In this document: positions 46,952 to 56,560 of the stretch, in pieces
Layout of the letters: the number at the start of each line of letters is the position of its first letter
Position numbering within the stretch: position 1 is the first letter of the stretch
Assembly (NCBI RefSeq): GCF_021018895.1
Contig: NC_079367.1
Span: forward strand, 908,395-972,394
From: Seriola aureovittata
Taxonomy: Eukaryota > Chordata > Actinopteri > Carangiformes > Carangidae
DNA length: 64,000 nucleotides
Reading direction: 5' to 3'
The notes under the pieces: model-generated
Told to the model about the DNA's origin: nothing
Seen by the model: the letters and a program-made list of their open reading frames with translations, nothing else
Database searches by the model: none
Position numbers and translations under genes: made by a program

Positions 46952-47647
46952 CTTCTGGGGGTGACCTTGTTTAAGGCCCTTCGGAAACGGGGATACGGCA
47001 GAACCTTTTTGAGACATTGCCTTCGGACCTTTAAAGAGAAAAAGGTCAGGGGTCATGGGAATTTGATTCCTCTGATTACGACATTTTCGTCGGTCAGTAA
47101 GGTATTAAATAGTAAATTTAAGACTAAGTTCATTGATAGGATAGGTAATACAGGACTCATTCCAGACTCAGAGGTGATTTCCGCATACAAAAGAAACAAA
47201 AACTTGGCGGATATTTTGGTTCAAGCTAAGTTATCACCTTTGACTCATGAAAGACCACTATTGTTAGAAGTTCAGTTTTCTAGATTAAAATTTATAAAAA
47301 ACCAAAAAGAAAAAACTGTTATTAAGTTAGATCAGGCATTTAGCCCTAGATCATCTAATTGTGTTTATGTTATTTATTGTACAAAATGTCAAATTCAGTA
47401 TGTTGGAGAAACAAAAAATACTCTGTCCACACGTATGTCACAACACAGGTATAATATAAGAAACAAGAAAGACGTGGACACGCTTTTGGTTAAACATTTT
47501 TTACATCATGGCTTGGCTTCAATGAGGATGGCGGGATTACAGAGGAATGTCAATTGGACAGATGGGGAAAGGAAAAGGAGGGAGAGGTATTGGATTTTTT
47601 TGTTGGCAACCAAGGATCCATTTGGGTTAAATATGAAAAATAATTAA
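46952..47647 (+). pseudogene. Truncated PLE ORF2 (C-terminal third, GIY-YIG), probably family C
   Basis: An open reading of about 231 codons to the stop at 47647 matches the D ORF2 from FKALRERGYS onwards. It includes the segment before the endonuclease, the CTKC finger, VYVIYC and YVGETKN, HRYNI, and a terminal PFGLNMKNN. RT motifs are absent because the 5' part is cut off by satellite 2. It lies directly upstream of a family C leader through a telomere-like tail, as D copies do, so it is probably the C-family 3' end. Confidence 0.8.
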
Positions 47648-47675
47648 TATCTTAACAAAACCAGAATACCTAAAC

Positions 47676-47866
47676 CTAACCTATCCCATTCCCAATCCCT
47701 AAACCTAACCTCCCTCATACCTAATCCCTAACCCTAACCTCACCCATATCTTAATCCCTAAACCTAACCTCACCCTTATTCTAAATCCTAAACCTAACCT
47801 CACCCCAGACCCAAACCCTAAACTTAACCTAACTGGATTATAAGCCCTAACCCTAACCAATGTCCC
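47676..47866 (+). repeat. Telomere-like tail after the truncated ORF2
   Basis: Degenerate CCTAAACCTAACC units. The second half is shared with 33592-33718 and with the end of the window. Confidence 0.85.
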
Positions 47867-48646
47867 ACACCTAATTAATCCTAAAAATATCATACATAAT
47901 TGGGGAATAAATAAATAAATAAATAAATAAATAAATAGAAATATATAATTTCATAATTAAGTTAATAAAAGACATAGATATATACAGGGTGGGATACTTT
48001 AATTTAGCAATTTAAGGTTAAAAAATGCTTAATTTGGCAATTTAAGGGTTAAAAATACTTGATTTGGCAATTCAAGGGTTAAAAAATTAAATTTCATAAA
48101 TAACAATTCATATACATCATTTAATTCAGGATATTCATTCAATAAATACAGGGATTAAAAAATTACACAAGGAATTCATTTAGTTTGGCATTTATGGGGT
48201 TAAAACTGAAAGAGCAAGAAAAAAAGAAAAAAACCAAGTGAATTTGAGTTTCAGAGAAAAAGAAAGGGGAGGGCATAAAAGGAGCACAGTGCTTCGAAAG
48301 CTCACTTTGCTTTCAGACTTCAAGCTGACAGCATTGCTCCACAGCCACTACAGCAAGCCAGTGACAGTTTTTTGTGTGCCTGACCTGAAGAAGACCTTAT
48401 CAGGTCGAAACGTCGTCACCTTTTTGTTTATTTTTGGCACACCTTCCTTTGTTGTTTATTAAAAATAGTAAAAAACAGATTTTGATTTCATTTTATTAGA
48501 AAAACATTTTATTTTTTGGCTTTTTACTTTCCATATTTTGGGAAAGTGTTTTTAGTTGTTTGTTTTATTTTATTTTTCATTTAAAACAAAATAATACAAA
48601 AAAATACAAAAAACAACACAAAACAAAAAATACAAAAAAACATAAA
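47867..48646 (+). mobile_element. Family C leader, copy 2
   Basis: About 99 percent like copy 1 by eye. Contains the TATA-like box CATAAAAGG (48274-48282) and the hammerhead-like motif (48374-48442, outer stem GUGUGCC/GGCACAC). Confidence 0.75.
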
Positions 48647-48850
48647 ATGGATGACTGGACGGTGGTGCGTTACGGGCGGAGACGCCAACGCATCCGCCAA
48701 CCAGCTTGGGGCCAGGGAGGTTGGGGGTTCCAGGGATGGAAGGACCGTGCTCCTCCTGTCTCCTACGGGAGACAGGTTCAGTTCACCCACCCTAACCCAA
48801 TATATAGGAGAAACCAAAAATTCTATCTCAACTCGTATGATGCAACATAG
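48647..48850 (+). pseudogene. Family C ORF1 fragment, copy 2, fused to D sequence
   Basis: The same ORF1 start as copy 1 (MDDW-TVVRYGRRRQ ... KDRAPPVSYGRQ), with the hairpin at 48755-48776. After only CACCCTAACCC it passes out of frame into the GIY-YIG region of family D and stops. The coding potential is accidental beyond the ORF1 part. Confidence 0.75.
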
Positions 48851-49049
48851 ACACAATATTAAAAACCGGAAAGAAATAAATACCCCTTTGATTAAACATT
48901 TTATGTTACATGGTTTGGATTCTGTTAGAGTGGCTGGACTTCAAAGGAATTCAACGTGGACTGATGTAGAAAGAAAGAAAATTGAAAGAAAATGGATTTT
49001 TTCATTGAGTACAAAGGAACCATTTGGATTAAATGTTAAAAATAATTAA
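48798..49049 (+). pseudogene. Family D ORF2 3' fragment (GIY-YIG end)
   Basis: Identical to the last 84 codons of the full D ORF2 (QYIGETKNS to NVKNN). It begins mid-domain against CCCTAACCC of the C fragment. It is a 5'-truncated D copy capped by telomere sequence and then by a C leader. Confidence 0.85.
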
Positions 49050-49257
49050 AAAGATTTAAGGAATTTTTATACAGTCCACTTTGAATTGGTTGGAGCATGA
49101 TTGAGTTTGGATTTATTAGGCTTAATTGGATTTGTTTTGGACAGAATTAACCCCAATTGGAAATTAGATTACATTAAATATTGGCTAAATAGTTCCTAAT
49201 CGGAAATATATAAAATAATTTGATTCCTAATTCTAATTTGGGTTCTGACCCCGACCC

Positions 49258-49470
49258 TGTCCCCTAATCCTAAACTTAACCACTTCCCCGGGCCCTAACC
49301 CTAACCACTACTTTTGCCCTTACCCTAACCCTAACCACTATCTTTGCCTTACCCTAACCCTAACCATTACCTTTGCCTTACCCTAACCCTAACCACTACC
49401 TTTGCCTTACCCTAACCCTAACCATTACCTTTGCCTTACCCTAACCCTAACCACTACCTTTAATCCTAAA
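49258..49470 (+). repeat. Telomere-like tail before the D leader
   Basis: CCCTAACC units spaced by CACTACCTTTGCCTTA, about 60 percent telomere-like. The same tract is at 54484-54696. Bases 49050-49257, before it, are the D 3' untranslated region without visible features. Confidence 0.9.
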
Positions 49471-50223
49471 TTTAATCCCAAATCCATATAGTTAATTAAA
49501 AACATTTTCATTTAAAAAAATCACTAATGGATTTGGATTAAAAACATTAAATGGGTGGGTAAAAGTTAAAAAACAAATTAGGGATCATTTAGGACAATAA
49601 TCAATAATAAATTATTTATAATCATAAGTAAAAAAGATAAAGAATCTCATCATTTAATTGTTAAAAATGAAAATTTGATTGAATATTAAAATTAGGTTTG
49701 ATTGGCACAAAGGTTAAAAAGCAAGTTCAAAATGTTGTTTGGCAACTATAGGGTTAAAAAAAGTTTTTTTCTAAAAAAGGTGGGGAAAGTGAAACCTAAG
49801 GAAAATGAAACAGTATAAAAGGAGGGGGAGACTCCAGCTCATTCTCACTCTGACATTCAAAGAGGCAACAGCTCCTACAGTCAGTAAATAACAGCCAGCT
49901 CTTTTATTTCTTTTGTTGTTGCACCTTGGCCTGAGGAAGATCCATACAGGATTGAAACGTTGCTTTTTGGTGCACAATAATTTAATTTAAAAACAATCTC
50001 ATTTTTTATTTATTATTTTTTTATTTTGTTTGAATAAAAACAAATTTGTTTGCATTTTACACATTTTTTTATTTATTTCATTTACATTTAAAAGAAAATA
50101 TACACATAAAAAAATAAATAAATATTATAAATACATTCAATTTATATCTATTATAAAGAATAAATAATTTGATTAATAAATAACAAAGCTAAACTAAATT
50201 AAGAAACAGAGATAAAGCCCAAA
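49471..50223 (+). mobile_element. Family D leader of the full element
   Basis: AT-rich leader with TATAAAAGG at 49814-49822, the hammerhead-like motif at 49921-49973 (outer GCACC/GGUGC, core CUGAGGAA, stem GAUCC/GGAUU, GAAACGUU), then A/T-rich DNA up to ORF1. The TATA box lies about 107 bases before the motif, so a transcript starting near 49845 would carry the motif in its 5' end. Confidence 0.75.
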
Positions 50224-52068
50224 ATGGGCTACGAAGATGACGAGGGGGGATGGACGACCGTACGCTACGGGCGGAGGCGTCAGCGCTCTCGTCAGCGTAA
50301 TTGGGACTGGAGTGGGGGAACCGAGCGAGGGAAGGACCGTGCACCTCCCGGACCCTTTCGGGGACGGGATCAGTTCCCCTTCCCTAACCGGCCAGTGCCT
50401 CCCTCGCGTTCGGACCGCTACTACGGTCCCCAATCTCGTTCCTACGCGTCAGTGGCGCGTCAACAAAATCTAGGAACTGCTCGCAGGTTCATTCCTTTTA
50501 GACCTAGAAGGTTTGAACAGAATAGACAGCAACCAACAGATCCGAAATTTGGACAGCTGGTTCGCAAGATGCACGCAGTGATCAAAATGGTGCATCACTT
50601 GCAAAATGTGGCCCCAAAACCGGGGAAGCAAGAACCACGAATGATTTCGCGTATGGTGGAAATGCTGGCCTCAATGATCAAACCGGCATCCCCTACGGAA
50701 GAGACGGTAGATCTCATTAGGGGAAATGCGAAGAATTGGGGCTATAATAGCCTGGTAATCCTTGAGAATCATTACAAAGCAGGTCTGGAGACCATGCTGC
50801 ACGAAATTTCGCAGCATTGGATCCCTGATTGGAAACCAGCTTTTGAGGTGGCCACGAGATGGGCACAGAGGAACTTGTCTCGCATAACTCGCGATGTTAT
50901 TGATCATGCGGAAGCACTCATTGTGTCCAGAACACAGCCGAACAGGGACTCGGACACACAGCAAAGCACATCGACTTCACGGGTTGAACACACGGACAAC
51001 ATACAGAGTTCAAAAAGAACTTGTGACGCCCAACAACAAACGTCAACACCACAAGACGAACCTACAGAACAATCACACATCCCACACAAGACCTATACTA
51101 GTCATACAGTAACCACAATGACAGAACAGGCAATACAAACTGAATCTGGTCTTCAGGATCAACAAGAGGTATCTCTTCGGGAACACAGACGGCAGCATAG
51201 GGTGAGAGACCCAAATAACTGTGTCATTACAGAGGACAGTGGACTCTTAGTCATTGAGGAGAGTAGAGTAGATTCCAGCACGCAGAAAAGACCTGTTCAG
51301 GTTTTGGGTAGGAGTACAGAGGGATGGTTGATTGATGAGGAGTTAGGAGATAAGGGGGGAGAAAGTCCACTCTTAACGCCTGTCCAGAACCCCGTGGTTC
51401 TTAGACAGGAGAGCTCAATAACTCAACCAAGAATGGTACAAGTCCACAGGACAGGGGACTCTCAAAATGAAACGTCCCAAGAGGACATTTCGACTGCACA
51501 GACTTCCACTCCAAAACCACAGCTTTGTAGAGTAAAGAGACATATTAACACAGAACGCAAGTTGATCGATTGGGGACTGAGTGTGGGGAAGAAATGGCTC
51601 ATTATAGGGGACTCCAATTTGTCTAGGTTTCCGGGATATTCTATCCCTGACCTGCAGATTGAGAGTTACCCAGGGGCCAACTTCCGCCATGCTCAAGCCT
51701 TAATGGAGAAATCATCTAGCCATGTGACGGTAGAAAAAGTGGTTCTGTCATTTGGTCTTAACTGCAGAGGACAGAGAGCCAAAGAGACATCCATCAAACA
51801 AATGCAAGCGGCAGTAAGGACTGCTAAAAAGAAGTTTCCCTATTCAGAAATCTGGATACCGATAATTAACTTCTCCACCTCCCTTGCTAGGCTCGAACAA
51901 GCTAGTCTTCAAATACTCAACAGCCACATTACCAGAAACATGCCGTTTATCCCAGCTATTAGGAGCGTGGAATTTTTTACTGAAAAGGATAACATCCATT
52001 GGACTAGGGGTACGGCTAGAGCCATATTTGCGCATTGGGTGGCTTGTTTAAACTTGGACCCCCGATAA
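50224..52068 (+). CDS. D ORF1: RG-rich, SGNH-hydrolase-like retroelement protein (614 aa)
   Basis: First ORF of the complete D element, starting at ATG 50224 (MGYEDDEGGW-TTVRYGRRR). Order: a basic RG/RQ-rich start; RSYASV as in family A; a helical region with HAVIKMVHHLQNV, KPASPT and GNAKNW-Y; a Q/T/S-rich linker (not proline-rich as in A); and the SGNH-like C-terminus with GDSN (about residue 462), PGAN, GLN and DNIHW (about 590). Overall identity to A is low outside these blocks, so they are the conserved parts. The last codons overlap ORF2 and contain TTTAAAC in the slippery frame. Codon 55 or so spells CCCTAACC, the point where the 5'-only D copy breaks off. Confidence 0.88.
   Translation: MGYEDDEGGWTTVRYGRRRQRSRQRNWDWSGGTERGKDRAPPGPFRGRDQFPFPNRPVPPSRSDRYYGPQSRSYASVARQQNLGTARRFIPFRPRRFEQNRQQPTDPKFGQLVRKMHAVIKMVHHLQNVAPKPGKQEPRMISRMVEMLASMIKPASPTEETVDLIRGNAKNWGYNSLVILENHYKAGLETMLHEISQHWIPDWKPAFEVATRWAQRNLSRITRDVIDHAEALIVSRTQPNRDSDTQQSTSTSRVEHTDNIQSSKRTCDAQQQTSTPQDEPTEQSHIPHKTYTSHTVTTMTEQAIQTESGLQDQQEVSLREHRRQHRVRDPNNCVITEDSGLLVIEESRVDSSTQKRPVQVLGRSTEGWLIDEELGDKGGESPLLTPVQNPVVLRQESSITQPRMVQVHRTGDSQNETSQEDISTAQTSTPKPQLCRVKRHINTERKLIDWGLSVGKKWLIIGDSNLSRFPGYSIPDLQIESYPGANFRHAQALMEKSSSHVTVEKVVLSFGLNCRGQRAKETSIKQMQAAVRTAKKKFPYSEIWIPIINFSTSLARLEQASLQILNSHITRNMPFIPAIRSVEFFTEKDNIHWTRGTARAIFAHWVACLNLDPR
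50347..50389 (+). ncRNA. Hairpin and internal CCCTAACC within D ORF1
   Basis: CCCGGACCC, loop TTTCG, GGGGACGGG (50347-50368; CCCG/CGGG and CCC/GGG with a GA/GA internal loop) is followed by CCCTAACC at 50382-50389. The preceding GGAAGGACCGTGC is unchanged in families C and G even at silent positions, suggesting an RNA function inside the coding region. Confidence 0.55.
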
Positions 52069-52086
52069 GCCTAGGGCAGGAGGGGG
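52047..52086 (+). promoter_or_regulatory. Candidate -1 frameshift signal, D
   Basis: TTTAAAC 52047-52053 sits in the ORF1 frame as T-TTA-AAC. A 5-base spacer and CCCCC (52059-52063) pairing with GGGGG (52082-52086) follow. Here the ORF1 stop is 13 bases further on. It has the same heptamer and the same C-run/G-run stem as family A, despite different surrounding sequence. Confidence 0.7.
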
Positions 52087-54275
52087 AAATGGGACAACGA
52101 CCCATTTTGGCTCAAAATGTCATAGTTTTAGCAAAAAACTTTAAGATTTCAAGACCTCAGTTGAATGTTTTGAACAGGGGGTTAACTTTTGTTCCGTCTT
52201 TAGATTTATGCAAGGATCAAAAAGGACAAATTCAATTGGACATCCAAAATTATCATCGAAAAATAAAATTGGCGGCTTATTTTAAAGACTCAAAGAGGAA
52301 GGAGGCACCTCCATTTGTGGGTACCTCAACATGGACGCCACCATCAGAAGCATTACCACAAAAGATTAAACAATTGATACACAATGATTTGGATCTATTT
52401 AAAAAGTATTACAAGCCTTATAAAGAAAAATTGAATTTAAAACAAGAGGAAGTAAAAGCACTTAGGGAATTAATGCATAATAAAAGTATTGTTATTAAAC
52501 CAGCAGATAAGGGTAGTGCGGTGGTCATTTTGAGTACAGAACAATATATTTTTGAAGTAAATCGCCAATTAAATGACAAAAACTATTATAAGAAATTGCA
52601 GGAACCAATTTATAGGGAAACTATTCCAATAATTGCTGAGATTTTAAATAGACTAAAAGATAAAAAGTTCATTAATGGGAAACAGAGACAATATTTGAAG
52701 GGAAATGTAGAACCTAGGGAAAGAAGGTTCTATATTTTACCTAAGGTTCATAAGGAACCAGGGAAATGGACGATACCTTTTGAAATACCCCCTGGGAGAC
52801 CAATTGTTTCCGACTGCGAGAGCGAGACATATCGCATTGCAGAATACATTGATTTTTATTTGAACCCCCTTTCAATTAAACATCCAGCATATGTAAAAGA
52901 TACATATCACTTCATTGATATGGTTAAAAGATTAAAGGTACCACCAAATTCTCACTTCTTCTCTTTAGATGTAGATAGTCTCTACACAAACATTGATATC
53001 CAGGCAGGATTAAGATCTGTTAAAAAAATATTCCAAAAATATCCGGATCCTAATAGACCGGATGAAGAATTGATAAAATTATTGGAGATTAATTTGACAA
53101 AAAATGACTTCTTATTTAACGGAGAATATTATTTACAAATAAAAGGTACGGCAATGGGTAAAAAGTTCGCGCCAGCCTATGCTAATATATTTATGGCCAA
53201 TTGGGAAGAAGAAGTGATGGCAAAATGCCAGAAAAAACCAATTCATTATTTAAGATATCTGGATGATATTTGGGGAATTTGGACGGGCTCAAAAGACGAA
53301 TTTGAAGAATTCATTAACATTATAAATTCACAGGATCCTTCCATTAAGGTAAAATATGAAATTGATCAACATTCTATTGACTTTTTGGATACCACTGTTT
53401 ATAAGGGACCACAATTTGACCATAACCAAAAATTGGACATTAAAGTGCATTTTAAAAGCACAGATACACATGCTTTATTATTTAAAACAAGTTTCCACCC
53501 TGCTCATACTTTTAAGGGTATAGTTAAATCACAATTGATTAGGTTCAATCGAATTTGTACCCAAGAAACAGACTTCAGAGAAGCTGTAAAAACTCTTTTT
53601 AAAGCACTACGAGAGAGAGGATATTCGAGATCTTTTTTAAGAAAGTGTCTTAAGACCTTTAAAATCCAAAAAGAAGAGGATAATAGAGATTTGATTCCTC
53701 TTATAACTTCATTTTCATCTATTAGTAAAATTATTAATAGAAAACTTAAAACCAATTTTGAAGATATGATGGGCAATCAGGACATAATTCCAAATTGTAA
53801 GGTCATTTCAGCTTACAGGAGAAATAAAAACTTAAAGGATATTTTGGTTAGAGCAAAGTTACAACAAATTACACGTGAAAAACCTAATGTGTTAAAAAAT
53901 AATTTTTTCAGACTAAAATTCATTCGAAATAAGGTAGATAAAAAGATTTTTAAGATAACACAGAGTTTTAGTCCACGTTCTTCAAATTGTGTTTATGTTA
54001 TTTTTTGTTCCAAATGTGGAGTACAATATATAGGAGAAACCAAAAATTCTATCTCAACTCGTATGATGCAACATAGACACAATATTAAAAACCGGAAAGA
54101 AATAAATACCCCTTTGATTAAACATTTTATGTTACATGGTTTGGATTCTGTTAGAGTGGCTGGACTTCAAAGGAATTCAACGTGGACTGATGTAGAAAGA
54201 AAGAAAATTGAAAGAAAATGGATTTTTTCATTGAGTACAAAGGAACCATTTGGATTAAATGTTAAAAATAATTAA
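52053..54275 (+). CDS. D ORF2: Penelope-like reverse transcriptase with GIY-YIG endonuclease
   Basis: Intact; about 740 residues from the slip codon. Shows KPADKGSAVVIL, LPKVHK, GRPIVSD, a motif A with DVDSLYTNID, motif B GTAMGKKFAPAYAN, motif C YLDDIWG, and a C-terminal GIY-YIG domain with VYVIFC, CSKC, YIGETKN, MMQHRHNI and a late ER-KWI. It ends PFGLNVKNN. It overlaps ORF1 in the -1 frame. Unlike family A, an in-frame ATG exists at 52089, so re-initiation is an alternative to frameshifting. With D ORF1 this is the most complete PLE in the window apart from A1 and A3. Confidence 0.92.
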   Translation, partial: LGPPISLGQEGEMGQRPILAQNVIVLAKNFKISRPQLNVLNRGLTFVPSLDLCKDQKGQIQLDIQNYHRKIKLAAYFKDSKRKEAPPFVGTSTWTPPSEALPQKIKQLIHNDLDLFKKYYKPYKEKLNLKQEEVKALRELMHNKSIVIKPADKGSAVVILSTEQYIFEVNRQLNDKNYYKKLQEPIYRETIPIIAEILNRLKDKKFINGKQRQYLKGNVEPRERRFYILPKVHKEPGKWTIPFEIPPGRPIVSDCESETYRIAEYIDFYLNPLSIKHPAYVKDTYHFIDMVKRLKVPPNSHFFSLDVDSLYTNIDIQAGLRSVKKIFQKYPDPNRPDEELIKLLEINLTKNDFLFNGEYYLQIKGTAMGKKFAPAYANIFMANWEEEVMAKCQKKPIHYLRYLDDIWGIWTGSKDEFEEFINIINSQDPSIKVKYEIDQHSIDFLDTTVYKGPQFDHNQKLDIKVHFKSTDTHALLFKTSFHPAHTFKGIVKSQLIRFNRICTQETDFREAVKTLFKALRERGYSRSFLRKCLKTFKIQKEEDNRDLIPLITSFSSISKIINRKLKTNFEDMMGNQDIIPNCKVISAYRRNKNLKDILVRAKLQQITREKPNVLKNNFFRLKFIRNKVDKKIFKITQSFSPRSSNCVYVIFCSKCGVQYIGETKNSISTRMMQHRHNIKNRKEINTPLIKHFMLHGLDSVRVAGLQRNSTWTDVERKKIERKWIFSLSTKEPFGLNVKNN

Positions 54276-54696
54276 AAAGATTTAAGGAATTTTTATACAG
54301 TCCACTTTGAATTGGTTGGAGCATGATTGAGTTTGGATTTATTAGGCTTAATTGGATTTGTTTTGGACAGAATTAACCCCAATTGGAAATTAGATTACAT
54401 TAAATATTGGCTAAATAGTTCCTAATCGGAAATATATAAAATAATTTGATTCCTAATTCTAATTTGGGTTCTGACCCCGACCCTGTCCCCTAATCCTAAA
54501 CTTAACCACTTCCCCGGGCCCTAACCCTAACCACTACTTTTGCCCTTACCCTAACCCTAACCACTATCTTTGCCTTACCCTAACCCTAACCATTACCTTT
54601 GCCTTACCCTAACCCTAACCACTACCTTTGCCTTACCCTAACCCTAACCATTACCTTTGCCTTACCCTAACCCTAACCACTACCTTTAATCCTAAA
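54276..54696 (+). repeat. D 3' untranslated region and telomere-like tail
   Basis: About 208 A/T-rich bases without a strong hairpin, then the CCCTAACC/CACTACCTTTGCCTTA tract (54484-54696) seen also at 49258-49470. Confidence 0.85.
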
Positions 54697-55449
54697 TTTA
54701 ATCCCAAATCCATATAGTTAATTAAAAACATTTTCATTTAAAAAAATCACTAATGGATTTGGATTAAAAACATTAAATGGGTGGGTAAAAGTTAAAAAAC
54801 AAATTAGGGATCATTTAGGACAATAATCAATAATAAATTATTTATAATCATAAGTAAAAAAGATAAAGAATCTCATCATTTAATTGTTAAAAATGAAAAT
54901 TTGATTGAATATTAAAATTAGGTTTGATTGGCACAAAGGTTAAAAAGCAAGTTCAAAATGTTGTTTGGCAACTATAGGGTTAAAAAAAGTTTTTTTCTAA
55001 AAAAGGTGGGGAAAGTGAAACCTAAGGAAAATGAAACAGTATAAAAGGAGGGGGAGACTCCAGCTCATTCTCACTCTGACATTCAAAGAGGCAACAGCTC
55101 CTACAGTCAGTAAATAACAGCCAGCTCTTTTATTTCTTTTGTTGTTGCACCTTGGCCTGAGGAAGATCCATACAGGATTGAAACGTTGCTTTTTGGTGCA
55201 CAATAATTTAATTTAAAAACAATCTCATTTTTTATTTATTATTTTTTTATTTTGTTTGAATAAAAACAAATTTGTTTGCATTTTACACATTTTTTTATTT
55301 ATTTCATTTACATTTAAAAGAAAATATACACATAAAAAAATAAATAAATATTATAAATACATTCAATTTATATCTATTATAAAGAATAAATAATTTGATT
55401 AATAAATAACAAAGCTAAACTAAATTAAGAAACAGAGATAAAGCCCAAA
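54697..55449 (+). mobile_element. Family D leader, second (5'-only) copy
   Basis: Copy of 49471-50223, with TATAAAAGG at 55040-55048 and the hammerhead-like motif at 55147-55199. Confidence 0.8.
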
Positions 55450-56346
55450 ATGGGCTACGAAGATGACGAGGGGGGATGGACGACCGTACGCTACGGGCGG
55501 AGGCGTCAGCGCTCTCGTCAGCGTAATTGGGACTGGAGTGGGGGAACCGAGCGAGGGAAGGACCGTGCACCTCCCGGACCCTTTCGGGGACGGGATCAGT
55601 TCCCCTTCCCTAACCCATTCCCCCTCCCTTACCCTCCTCCCACCCCCTATCCGAACCAGGATTTGCATCCTCTTCCCTACCCTAACCCCAATCCCAAGGA
55701 CAGTAACGGCCCAAGCTCACCCCATAGACACAATCCACCAACACAACACAACTCTCCTTCATCACCACACCTGATACCCTTTGTCTCCACTTTTTCTCAT
55801 CAAATCACCGACCTACACCGCATTATCAAACATAACTTCTCCATATTGCAATCTCAACATCCGGCCTTTCATAACCACAAAATCATCTCAGCCCATAGAA
55901 AACACAAGAGCCTTCAGTCCATCCTCGTCAGATCTCAATTTTCCGACCATAGACCCACACCCCCCCTTTCACACAGTCACCATTACAAAAATAGAAAATT
56001 CATCCATAACCCATATAGTAACACATCATCCCCCACACTTGGCTCATTTTCCATTACCACAACCAACTTGGTTTATATCATCACATGCACACTCTGCAAT
56101 AAACATTACATCGGCGAAACAAAACATTCCACTCACACCCGTTTATCACAGCACCTGTACAACATTGGGGAAGGTCGACTCCACACCCCGCTGGTTCAAC
56201 ATTTTCAATCCCATCCCCCCATCCACCTCATCATAACTGTTCTAGAGAACAATGATCGCTGGACTTGTGGGCAGAGGAAGAGAGCGGAGAAAATTTGGAT
56301 CCACAGGCTCGGGACCACTGTTCCCGGAGGTCTAAACGACAACTGA
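55450..56346 (+). pseudogene. Chimeric ORF: D ORF1 start joined in frame to a family H GIY-YIG end (298 aa)
   Basis: Codons 1-55 are the D ORF1 start, ending at CCCTAACCC (55608-55616). A short proline-rich reading of degenerate telomere-like DNA follows. From about 55740 comes a different PLE 3' end: a pre-endonuclease segment, then LVYIITCTLC, HYIGETKHS, HLYNI, ERAEKIWI-like residues and a final PGGLNDN. Family H is C-rich and far from A and D; its RT part is missing. The open frame across the junction may be chance. If expressed, it would couple the RNA-binding start to an endonuclease-like domain. Confidence 0.7.
55573..55615 (+). ncRNA. Hairpin and CCCTAACC break point, D copy 2
   Basis: Same hairpin as 50347-50368. 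The D sequence stops at CCCTAACC (55608-55615), where the full copy continues with GGCCAGTG. Confidence 0.55.
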
Positions 56347-56560
56347 AGTAAGAAAAACAACATCCACCACCTCTGGGGACGGTACTCCCGAGCCTGCTCC
56401 TGCAGTTTTCTTGGACCATGCGGATCCCATCTCAACTCAACCTGACAGGCAGCGGAATGGTCCAAGCCCTGGTCTGCCATACGGCAGACTAGGGTTCGAA
56501 TCCACGCCAGGACGGGAGGTGCATATTTTATCTTTTTTCTTAACAATTTTATCATTAATA
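56347..56560 (+). other. Family H 3' region with tRNA-like segment
   Basis: Bases 56451-56510 contain GTCTGCC-AT-ACGGCAGAC-type hairpin bases followed by AGGGTTCGAATCC (56491-56503), a good B-box/T-arm. A matching 5' acceptor strand is not seen, so it is not called a tRNA gene. It could be a SINE head or a tRNA-like 3' structure. Confidence 0.45.

Larger units (their letters stand above)
48799..50391 (+). repeat. Left copy of a 1.6-kb direct repeat (second copy 54025-55617)
   Basis: The stretch from the D GIY-YIG end through the 3' tail, the D leader and the first 55 codons of ORF1 recurs 5226 bases downstream, with no difference noticed. D elements thus lie head to tail with the same degenerate telomere tract at both junctions. 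Confidence 0.85.

Noticed and set aside
56440..56520. Functional tRNA gene
   Set aside because: Only the T-arm is convincing; acceptor and D arms do not pair.
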